Assembly (NCBI GenBank): GCA_016209785.1
Contig: JACQVM010000377.1
Coordinates: 1 to 11,999, forward strand
DNA: 11,999 nucleotides
Direction: 5' to 3'
Origin: Candidatus Melainabacteria bacterium
GTDB lineage: Bacteria; Cyanobacteriota; Vampirovibrionia; Obscuribacterales; Obscuribacteraceae
Part shown: in pieces, positions 1 to 6,292 of the stretch
How positions within the stretch are numbered: position 1 is the stretch's first letter
Layout of the letters: the number at the start of each line of letters is the position of its first letter
Program-made: the position numbers and the translations under genes
The notes under the pieces: generated by a model
Databases searched by the model: none
Told to the model about the DNA's origin: nothing
What the model saw: the letters and a program-made list of their open reading frames with translations, nothing else

Positions 1-377
1 CACATCTTATATTGGGTCTTCCAGGCGAAAGTCGTACGCATATCATGAAGACAGTTGGCCAAGTTGCCACATGCGGAGTCGATGGAATTAAAATCCATCA
101 GCTTGTTGTTTACAAGGACACTCCTCTAGAAACTGATTATCGCACTGGCAAGCTTACAGTACTGGACGAAGACAATTATGTAGAGCTGGTTGCCGATTCT
201 CTGGAACTACTGCCACCACATATGGTTATCATGCGCCTTGTAGCTGAAGGACACAAAGATGAAATTGTGGCTCCGACATGGTCGTTCCACAAAGATCGAG
301 TACTTAACAAAATTAATCACATACTCACAGACAGAAACACTCACCAAGGAATCAGATACAGAACTCCTCAACACTAG
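1..377 (+). CDS. Radical SAM protein, YhcC/TIGR01212 family, C-terminal part (5' truncated by window)
   Basis: The open frame enters from the left edge (first full codon at base 3) and ends at TAG 375-377, giving about 124 visible residues. The first residues read HLILGLPGES, followed by GVDGIKIHQL and later TPLETDYRTG; this order matches the C-terminal half of E. coli YhcC as I remember it (HLIVGLPGE, GVDGIKLHPL). In the family the N-terminal part, outside this window, carries the CxxxCxxC cluster that binds the 4Fe-4S centre and S-adenosylmethionine. The visible part would be the end of the TIM-barrel core plus the family-specific tail. The substrate of YhcC-type enzymes is not firmly established to my knowledge, so no reaction is assigned. 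The stop codon lies in the middle of a 12-base palindrome. The next gene is 106 bases downstream on the same strand. The family call is fairly firm. Confidence 0.85.
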   Translation, partial: HLILGLPGESRTHIMKTVGQVATCGVDGIKIHQLVVYKDTPLETDYRTGKLTVLDEDNYVELVADSLELLPPHMVIMRLVAEGHKDEIVAPTWSFHKDRVLNKINHILTDRNTHQGIRYRTPQH

Positions 378-381
378 TGTT
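370..381. repeat. 12-base perfect palindrome across the radical SAM gene stop codon
   Basis: AACACTAGTGTT reads the same on both strands and is centred on the TAG stop at 375-377. As RNA it could form only a short stem (AACA/TGTT with a CTAG loop), and no T tract follows directly, so it is not a convincing terminator. It may be chance. The remaining bases up to the next gene at 484 show no convincing promoter beyond the ribosome binding site noted for that gene. Confidence 0.4.
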
Positions 382-483
382 CACCGTTTGCATATTGCCT
401 AATTTTTGCTCACTCCACCACACAAAAACCTGTTAATCTGTTACCTATTGTGGGTACACATGATTTAGCATCGGAGATTGTCC

Positions 484-3400
484 ATGAGCGGAGCTGGCAG
501 ACCAAAAGCAACAGATGGTAAAGGCACTGAACAGTCCGGTGTTGGTTCCGGTGATGTTACAGACATACTTCTTGCAGCAGTACACCTAGAACGCCAAGCA
601 ACAGTCCCTCACGCTGCAACCGCTTACAGGGTTGGCGACCATTCTCAAGCCTCTAAGCACTTAGGCAACTGTCAAATTGTTGGTGAAGATCACGTAGCCC
701 CAGGAATAAAGACCCCTGCCGATGGCACCCTTGTGACAGAAAACAAGGACGGCAGCAAGGTAATTGAATTCCCCAATTCCACAAAAGCTACACTTCCATC
801 TGACAGCTCCATTCAAAAGGCTTCACGAGCGGCTGACGGTAGTTTTGTGCTTGCATACAAAGACGGCACTAAATTGACCGGCAGTTCAGATGGGGCTCAA
901 CTAACCATTGCGTATCCTGATGGACAAAAACTTACCAAGCGTAAAGATGGCACAACAGTAACTGAAACTCCCAATGGGAATGTCACTACAAAACATTTAG
1001 ACGGGACGACCATTACTGAAAACAACACTCTTCACACGAAAATGATTGACAGCACCGACGGCCAGACAGTGACCACGCGCGCCGATGGTACCCAAGTCAC
1101 CAAGCATCCAGATGGCACCAAGACAACCGAGTGGACAGACGGGAGAAAACTAACCGAGAATACTGACGGGAGTAAAGTCTATGAATTTCAGTATCCTGAC
1201 GGCACCAAAGTAATCGACCGGCAAAACAAGGATGGCACGTATGTCAAAGAATACTCTACCGGTTTGAAGGAAACCAAAGATAAAGATGGCACAGTGGTTA
1301 CCCAATATCCCGATGGCAGAAGCATCACACGCACCACCGACAGTATCACCATCAAGCAAGAAACAGACGGGACTACCGTCACCGAAAAGCCAGATGGAAC
1401 TGAGATTACAAAGCATCCTGATGGAAAAGTCGAAACAATAGCAGCAGACAGCACCAAGACAACTCTATTGCCTGATCAAACAAGAATAGTTGAAAAACCA
1501 GATGGCAGCACTACAACAGAATCTCCCGACGGAGTCAAGAAGACGCACCTTGCTGATGGAACACAAATTACAGAGTTTCCCGGCGGGTTGAAGAGCACAA
1601 AATATCAAGATGGAAGCACCAAGACAGAGGTACCTGATGGAACAATATCAATAACTGACAAGGATGGCCGTGGTTATTCCAGGGCACAAGACTCCAACGG
1701 ACGTGTCTTCGAGCAACACTGGGGCCCTAAGCCAACAGACAATTACAGCATCACACAGGACAGTGATGGCATCCTAAGGGGGCAAGATAGTGCAGGCAAC
1801 CAAATAAGCAAACTTCCAGACGGAACCCTGGAAGTTCAAAATCCTGCTACTGGCGCGCGTTATACTCGAACACCTGATGGTCAAGGTGGATATAGTGAGA
1901 ATCACCAAGGGTCCGAGTGGGACGACACTTTTTCCCTTACCAAAGGTCCTGACGGCCGCATAGAAACTAGAAACAAGCCTGCTGACCAGCCATTGCGAGA
2001 AATGGACAATCCGGCTGTTAAGGCAGAACGCGACAAGCTTCAAGAACTAGCCGAGAAAAAGATTACTGATCCACATGAGCTGGCTAAGTTCCATGCCAAT
2101 ATGGCACGCCTTGAAGATCGAGCTACGGCGCAAGGGTTAAAGCCACAGGAGGTAGCCGAAACCTACAAACAGCTAGGTCGTCTCTTAGAGCACAAAGGTG
2201 AAGAGCCCACTACCGAGGCTGAGCGTTTAAAGTTAGCTCAAGAAGTAATAAGTCAAGCTGCTGACCCCACTACCATTGAACAAGGCTATCACAGCACCTG
2301 CAATGTAACAACCATTGAAACCCGTACCTACACCAGACAACCATCAGCAGCAGCTAAGCTTATCACCGACGTTGCCACTGACGGCAGATATAAGGCTGCC
2401 GATGGCACAATAGTTAGCTTTGATTACTTAAGTCCAAGCTTAAGACCTCATGAAAGGGGCGAACGTTGTTTTGCTAGCCAACTGTTCCAGGTTACGGCAG
2501 TGAATGTCCACTACGCTAAAGAAAACGCAAAAACGAACCCACCTGGGCAGATTCACTATGAGCAAATAAGAGAAATTCATCCATGGCGAGCTGACACTGA
2601 TGATTCCCATAAGGATGACTCTGGCGAGCGCTTATGGGATTGGTCTAAAAGACCGCCACAAGAAGTTACTGACAAAGACGGCACCCCAATACGTGTTCCA
2701 AATTTAACCGAAGACGATCTTGTTGAGGTCAACAATGCAATTACAGGTGAAACTACAGATGATGTAGTAATAGCCCACCGCGAGGATTATAGCGGCGAAG
2801 GCAAGAGAACAACAAAAATTGACACAGAAGATGATCTCACTCAGCGCCTGGCACAACTGCAAAGAGATGGCCGATTACCTGTCATAGTCCGAGTTCAGAC
2901 AGGCAACGAGCCATTTTACACTGATTCAGGAGCAGGCGCCGCAGGTGGATCGGGCGGGGCGCATGTAGTAACCATTACCGATTACCAGCCTGGTCCACCA
3001 CCAAAGGTTTCTGTAGACAACCAATGGTGGAAGTCAAGCGATCGTCTTGGTCCAAATGCCATGGCTGTTCATGATTTGTTCCTGTCTATGCGCAGCCCGG
3101 ATAATGCAGGCACCATTGCAGCGCTCGGCAATGATGTAATGACAAATCGTGAAAATGGCACCTCTGACACTTTCAAAGAATTTGAATTCCTGCGTCTAAA
3201 ACAACTGGCTGGTCATCTTGATAATGACAATTTTGAAGATAGGCTTGAAAGACGGATGGCTGAGGCCGCACGTCGCTGGCAAGCACAAAGAGCCGATGGT
3301 TCTTTTAATCAAAATGAATATGACAAGGCAATGTCCAAACTAAATGACATGACCACAAGCTCACCACCAGACAAGCGTCTTAGTCTATTAGAAAGGCAAC

Positions 3401-3609
3401 ACCGCTCTGGCATACTCTCAGATCAAGCCTATGAAGATGCTCTTATAGCTGCAGGACAAGCTGCAACAGGGAAGTGGACAAAAGAAAACAGTGACGGTAC
3501 TGCTGATCAATCAGAACGACAACGAACCACCACTAAATGGGCTCAGCTCCTATCCCAACTTAGTCCTGATAGACGCCAAAGAGTTCAACTAGAGTCATCA
3601 CGTGTCTAG
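484..3609 (+). CDS. Large DG-nonapeptide-repeat protein with papain-like cysteine peptidase domain
   Basis: I do not recognise a named family for this 1041-residue protein. I chose ATG 484 because GGAG (473-476) lies 7 bases upstream; the in-frame TTG at 478 would sit on top of that site. Residues 1-78 are low in hydrophobicity, with no signal peptide or membrane segment. Residues about 79-396 are a repeat array of period nine, consensus roughly PDGTxxTxx. A looser extension continues to about 495. Residues about 505-600 look helical and charged. A papain-like core follows. Gln600 and Cys606 (QGYHSTC) have the oxyanion-Gln to Cys spacing of papain, His827 is in GGAHVVTITDY, and Asp845/Asn846 is in VDNQWW, resembling papain's Asn-x-Trp. 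Residues 880-1041 are helical; LLERQHRSGILSDQAYEDAL (968-987) resembles a SHOCT-type helical pair. Peptidase activity is inferred from these motifs. The gene is convergent with the ROK kinase gene. Repeat plus peptidase suggests a surface, effector or self-processing role, but this is open. Confidence 0.85.
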   Translation: MSGAGRPKATDGKGTEQSGVGSGDVTDILLAAVHLERQATVPHAATAYRVGDHSQASKHLGNCQIVGEDHVAPGIKTPADGTLVTENKDGSKVIEFPNSTKATLPSDSSIQKASRAADGSFVLAYKDGTKLTGSSDGAQLTIAYPDGQKLTKRKDGTTVTETPNGNVTTKHLDGTTITENNTLHTKMIDSTDGQTVTTRADGTQVTKHPDGTKTTEWTDGRKLTENTDGSKVYEFQYPDGTKVIDRQNKDGTYVKEYSTGLKETKDKDGTVVTQYPDGRSITRTTDSITIKQETDGTTVTEKPDGTEITKHPDGKVETIAADSTKTTLLPDQTRIVEKPDGSTTTESPDGVKKTHLADGTQITEFPGGLKSTKYQDGSTKTEVPDGTISITDKDGRGYSRAQDSNGRVFEQHWGPKPTDNYSITQDSDGILRGQDSAGNQISKLPDGTLEVQNPATGARYTRTPDGQGGYSENHQGSEWDDTFSLTKGPDGRIETRNKPADQPLREMDNPAVKAERDKLQELAEKKITDPHELAKFHANMARLEDRATAQGLKPQEVAETYKQLGRLLEHKGEEPTTEAERLKLAQEVISQAADPTTIEQGYHSTCNVTTIETRTYTRQPSAAAKLITDVATDGRYKAADGTIVSFDYLSPSLRPHERGERCFASQLFQVTAVNVHYAKENAKTNPPGQIHYEQIREIHPWRADTDDSHKDDSGERLWDWSKRPPQEVTDKDGTPIRVPNLTEDDLVEVNNAITGETTDDVVIAHREDYSGEGKRTTKIDTEDDLTQRLAQLQRDGRLPVIVRVQTGNEPFYTDSGAGAAGGSGGAHVVTITDYQPGPPPKVSVDNQWWKSSDRLGPNAMAVHDLFLSMRSPDNAGTIAALGNDVMTNRENGTSDTFKEFEFLRLKQLAGHLDNDNFEDRLERRMAEAARRWQAQRADGSFNQNEYDKAMSKLNDMTTSSPPDKRLSLLERQHRSGILSDQAYEDALIAAGQAATGKWTKENSDGTADQSERQRTTTKWAQLLSQLSPDRRQRVQLESSRV
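721..1668 (+). repeat. Coding array of about 33-35 nonapeptide (27-base) DG repeats
   Basis: Within the 484-3609 gene, DG (or NG, TG, DS, DQ, GG at degenerate positions) recurs every nine residues. The register is almost unbroken over about residues 192-396, with two insertions of two residues near 239 and 250. Typical units are PDGTKTTEW, TDGRKLTEN and PDGTEITKH. At DNA level the words GATGGCAC, GACGGCAC and GATGGAAC recur, but third-codon bases differ between units. The array is therefore old or under amino-acid selection, not a fresh tandem duplication. Alternating beta-branched residues between DG turns predict short antiparallel strands. A similar period and PDG turn are known from the CPAP/TCP10 G-box. 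Confidence 0.85.
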
Positions 3610-3619
3610 CTTGGCACCC

Positions 3620-3636
3620 TGAGCTCATTGAGCTTA
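3620..3636. terminator. Small hairpin between convergent genes, possible shared 3' end
   Basis: TGAGCTC-ATT-GAGCTTA forms a 7-bp stem (one G-T wobble on the + strand RNA) with a 3-base loop. It lies in the 35 bases between the stop of the repeat/peptidase gene (3609) and the stop of the convergent ROK kinase gene (3645). No run of T follows on either strand, so it is weak as an intrinsic terminator and may only stabilise the 3' ends. Confidence 0.3.
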
Positions 3637-3644
3637 AGCAACAG

Positions 3645-4613
3645 TTAGTCAGTCCTATCTCGCAACATCAACGCAGCACCAATAATGCCTGCATAGTCAC
3701 CCAGTTCGGCTTTTACAATCTCAATCTTTCTTGCAGGGACTTTAAGTGCACGTTGCTTAGCCTCCTTAGCTGCCACTTGAAAGTAAAGATCCACTGCTTC
3801 AATGAGTCCCCCACCTAAAACAATGCGCTGCGGGTTAAGGAAGTTCATGACCGTAGCCAGCCCCATCCCCATAAACTCAGCGGCCTGTGTAACCGCACGC
3901 ACCACCATTTCATCTTTAGCTTCTACAGCATCAGCCAATGCTTTAGACCTCAATATACCTTTGCTTACATCTATCCTGTCACGTACTACAGAGTCAGTTC
4001 CTTTGTTAAGCTCTGCCACAACATGCTTAGCTATGGCAGTTCTAGAGGCATATGCCTCTAGGCAGCCCAAGCAACCACAGCCGCAAAGCCTCCCATAGGG
4101 ATCTAAAACAATGTGTCCTATTTCACCTGCTGTTCCTGTAGCACCACGATAAAGCTGTCCACCTTGCACAATCCCAGAGCCAATCCCTGTACCCACAAAA
4201 ATGCAGACAAAATTATCACATTTGCGTCCAGCCCCAAAATTGAGCTCACCAATAGTAGCAATCTCCACATCGTTGCCCAACATGCAGGGTAATCCATAGT
4301 GCTCCGACAGAGGACCGGCAAGAGGCAGATCGTTTATACCTATATTGGCTGCATATACAAGAACACCCTTAGCCCGGTTAACTTGCCCAGCCGCACCAAT
4401 GCCAATTCCTGCCAGACACTTGGGATCAACCCCTGCTTCTGCCATTGACTCATCTATAACAGACGTAAGCCGCCTTAAGACATCGTCTTGCTCTGAGACT
4501 TGTCTGGTCTTTTTCTTTCCTGTGCCAGCAAGCCGCCCTGTCTCCAGGTTAACTACACCAGCAATAATCTTTGTCCCACCAAAATCAACGCCTACTGCAA
4601 ACTTCTCTGGCAT
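3645..4613 (-). CDS. ROK family sugar kinase (glucokinase-like)
   Basis: This 322-residue protein should phosphorylate a hexose with ATP in the cytoplasm. DFGGTK at residues 10-15 is the ATP phosphate-binding loop. Asp115 in GNDVE is the expected catalytic base, VGTGIGSG (140-147) is the second phosphate loop, and GEIGH with His167 leads to the ROK zinc site CGCGCLGCLE (Cys177, Cys179, Cys184; Glu186 as sugar ligand). NPQRIVLGGGL (260-270) is the C-terminal ROK signature. Length is normal for the family. I start at ATG 4613 because the family N-terminus begins there and GGAGG lies 4 bases upstream. The frame is open further upstream to 4682, but those 23 residues look unlike ROK. It follows the glycosidase gene by 73 bases on the same strand, so co-transcription is possible; a TAGAAT -10-like hexamer (4636-4641) hints at its own promoter. 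ROK kinases for glucose, N-acetylglucosamine, N-acetylmannosamine and fructose are hard to tell apart by motif; glucokinase is the default guess. Confidence 0.9.
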   Translation of the reverse strand: MPEKFAVGVDFGGTKIIAGVVNLETGRLAGTGKKKTRQVSEQDDVLRRLTSVIDESMAEAGVDPKCLAGIGIGAAGQVNRAKGVLVYAANIGINDLPLAGPLSEHYGLPCMLGNDVEIATIGELNFGAGRKCDNFVCIFVGTGIGSGIVQGGQLYRGATGTAGEIGHIVLDPYGRLCGCGCLGCLEAYASRTAIAKHVVAELNKGTDSVVRDRIDVSKGILRSKALADAVEAKDEMVVRAVTQAAEFMGMGLATVMNFLNPQRIVLGGGLIEAVDLYFQVAAKEAKQRALKVPARKIEIVKAELGDYAGIIGAALMLRDRTD

Positions 4614-4686
4614 ACGCCCTCCGCCAACCAAACTTATTCTACTTCTTTGACAAACTGTATGCAGGCTTGCTGACCGGCACAATGCC

Positions 4687-6054
4687 TTAAGGGGTGTCAG
4701 CTAGAGAATCTCTGCTCAGAGAAACAACAGGACTTATCACTGGAGAAGATATGGCTGGAGAAGTGGCAAAAACAGCCAAAGAATTAGCTACACACCGCTG
4801 ACAAGAGTTAGCATTTCTTGTTACGGTCCTGCCGTTAACCACCATGGTCGTGGACCCGCCACCGTCTAAGTTTAGTGCGTCAGCAGCACCCAACTTGTCC
4901 ATCAGTTTAGCTAGATCCCATAGTGTGTGTGGTCCTTCCACAGTAACAAGCAGTAGATGATTGTCCCATGTGACACCGGCTCCAGTGCGAGCCGTAATAT
5001 GGCGTCCAGCCCAAGCCTTACCAAAGCTTTCTCCTTGGAGATCAACAAAAAGCTTTCCTTCTTTAATCAGGAGTGGTCCACCACTTACTGCACTTACGAC
5101 ATCCCTCCACGTATCTGGAGTAGTCTGCCAGCTAAGCTTAACTTGGTCACCCTTTTGCAGGTAGGATATAGCGCTATCCTTCCTGTCACTCAAGACATAT
5201 CCACCCCAAGGAATACCCATTTCCCTCACGCCTGTATCGGCAACCACCCCATTGCTGTTAACTGCAACAAGGCAGCCTGCATATGCCATACGTATACAAC
5301 TACCCCAGTGGCGTGTATAAGCAATAAGTTTTGAGCCTGTTCGTCTAGGCTGATTGACATTGTTTACCCATATCCTAGACACAGCCGGGTTAGAAGTTTC
5401 TGCTATGCCATGCAGATTGACACGATCTACCCTTACAAAGCCACAATGAGTAATCCCCATTGATACACGATTGTAAAGCGGCCCAGCTACCCACTCTCTA
5501 TTGAGAATAAGTGTGCCTAATGGTGTACCGTCTTTCTTAAAGTAATTAGCATTAACAGCAGCCAGAGCCCGCATTTGCCTGGCTTGATTGTTAACGCCGG
5601 ACAACCGATTGCCCACGTGGGCAGCCAGCACAGGTCGTACTACTGTCGAAGCATTTACCATATCCACGTCAATGACATTTATGCTTAGTAAACCACGATA
5701 AGTTTTGTGCACCACCCCAGGGTAGATGATTTTGCCCTTCAGACAACCAACAAGGTTTTGAGGCGCTGGCACACGCACAGCCTTGCGCTTAGCGCACGGC
5801 CTCGACTCTTTAGAACATGGCACCACCTTAGCACCACGCCTTTTCATACTTTTACTGCCCGTCCTTGCAACAGAATTTCTTACCTTGCAGGGAGGCTTAA
5901 CCAGAATGCGTCCGTTAAACGCTGCATTGGAAACACCTGGCACAACGGACAGCGCAAAAACATTGGAGCTACCCCAAGCCAGACAAACGAAACCACAAAC
6001 AAGTGCAAGGACAACGCACAAAGCTGACGATCTTACCGGCGTTGCCTTCCTCAT
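4687..6054 (-). CDS. Exported phosphodiester glycosidase domain protein (NAGPA/DUF2233 family)
   Basis: The 455-residue product starts with a Sec-type signal peptide: basic MRKATPVR, a hydrophobic stretch at about 11-27 and a likely cut after VFA (residue 34). It should therefore act outside the cytoplasmic membrane. Residues about 50-105 form a basic, Cys-containing linker (Cys56, 80, 87, 104). The catalytic domain follows, with AVNANYF (166-172), SGGPLLI (324-330), the Arg/Thr/Gly-rich HITARTGAGV (352-361) and the hallmark LNLDGGGSTTMVVNG (394-408). The human member of this family removes N-acetylglucosamine from a mannose 6-phosphate diester. Bacterial members are thought to act on glycosyl phosphodiesters in wall or exopolysaccharide, but the substrate here is unknown. 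The tail after about 430 is Ser/Pro-rich. ATG 6054 is supported by GGAGG (6062-6066) 7 bases upstream. The gene heads a possible two-gene unit with the ROK kinase and is divergent from hom. Confidence 0.87.
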   Translation of the reverse strand: MRKATPVRSSALCVVLALVCGFVCLAWGSSNVFALSVVPGVSNAAFNGRILVKPPCKVRNSVARTGSKSMKRRGAKVVPCSKESRPCAKRKAVRVPAPQNLVGCLKGKIIYPGVVHKTYRGLLSINVIDVDMVNASTVVRPVLAAHVGNRLSGVNNQARQMRALAAVNANYFKKDGTPLGTLILNREWVAGPLYNRVSMGITHCGFVRVDRVNLHGIAETSNPAVSRIWVNNVNQPRRTGSKLIAYTRHWGSCIRMAYAGCLVAVNSNGVVADTGVREMGIPWGGYVLSDRKDSAISYLQKGDQVKLSWQTTPDTWRDVVSAVSGGPLLIKEGKLFVDLQGESFGKAWAGRHITARTGAGVTWDNHLLLVTVEGPHTLWDLAKLMDKLGAADALNLDGGGSTTMVVNGRTVTRNANSCQRCVANSLAVFATSPAISSPVISPVVSLSRDSLADTP

Positions 6055-6069
6055 CAGTGAGCCTCCAAC

Positions 6070-6094
6070 ATAACAGCGAGCATGTAGCTGTTAT
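6070..6094. repeat. 8-bp perfect inverted repeat, candidate operator or 5' mRNA hairpin
   Basis: ATAACAGC (6070-6077) and GCTGTTAT (6087-6094) are perfect inverted copies separated by 9 bases. The element sits just upstream of the glycosidase gene's ribosome binding site (6062-6066) and just downstream of its candidate -10. It could bind a dimeric repressor or fold at the very 5' end of that mRNA. No factor can be named from the sequence. Confidence 0.5.
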
Positions 6095-6100
6095 TCCCAA

Positions 6101-6129
6101 TTAATAGCGTCAACTAACATAAAGCTCAA
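6101..6129 (-). promoter_or_regulatory. Candidate promoter for the glycosidase gene
   Basis: On the minus strand TTGAGC (6124-6129) and TATTAA (6101-6106) are separated by 17 bases; each matches the sigma-70 consensus at four of six positions. Transcription would start near 6094, at the edge of the inverted repeat 6070-6094. A second -35-like word, TTGACG, lies in the spacer but has no partner at the right distance. This is a weak prediction. Confidence 0.3.
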
Positions 6130-6244
6130 GCTCAAGACATCGCAAACAGTACGACATAAATGCACTCTAAAATGTTTCCGCAGCCCTTTGCAACCAGAGC
6201 TGCCAGGCTTAACAAACAGCGCTTAAGAAGTGGGGAAGGCACTA

Positions 6245-6253
6245 TGAGATAAT
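6245..6253 (+). promoter_or_regulatory. Candidate extended -10 promoter for the hom-thrC-thrB-lysC operon
   Basis: TGAGATAAT combines the TGn extension with GATAAT, five of six matches to the -10 consensus. The only -35-like word, TTAAGA (6223-6228), is 19 bases upstream, which an extended -10 could tolerate. Transcription would start near 6260, giving a leader of about 33 bases before hom. That leaves no room for a threonine attenuator peptide. Confidence 0.4.
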
Positions 6254-6270
6254 TGGCAACTATGGCAAGT

Positions 6271-6285
6271 TTCCTGCAAGGAAGG
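6271..6285 (+). promoter_or_regulatory. Ribosome binding site of hom, partly inside a small stem
   Basis: AAGGAAGG (6278-6285) ends 7 bases before ATG 6293. Its AGGAA can pair with TTCCT (6271-6275) across a GCA loop. The 5-bp stem is weak and would only modestly hide the site. Confidence 0.45.
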
Positions 6286-6292
6286 CAAATTC

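Noticed and set aside
1150..1457. Two overlapping minus-strand open frames opposite the repeat array
   Set aside because: They are antisense images of the DG repeats (recurring VPSG words), have no ribosome binding site of note and match no family.
721..1668. CRISPR array or DNA-level tandem repeat
   Set aside because: The repetition follows codons with varying third bases and has no constant repeat/unique spacer structure; it is a protein repeat.
3802..4098. 98-codon plus-strand open frame opposite the ROK kinase gene
   Set aside because: It is the antisense shadow of well-conserved ROK motifs and has no family resemblance of its own.
4614..4682. N-terminal extension of the ROK kinase by 23 residues
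   Set aside because: The extension is unlike ROK N-termini, whereas ATG 4613 is preceded by GGAGG and followed at once by the DFGGTK region.
6055..6292. Threonine leader peptide, attenuator, T-box or riboswitch before hom
   Set aside because: No Thr/Ile-rich short frame, no T-box core sequence and no terminator/antiterminator pair were seen; the only clear structures are the dyad at 6070-6094 and a 5-bp stem.
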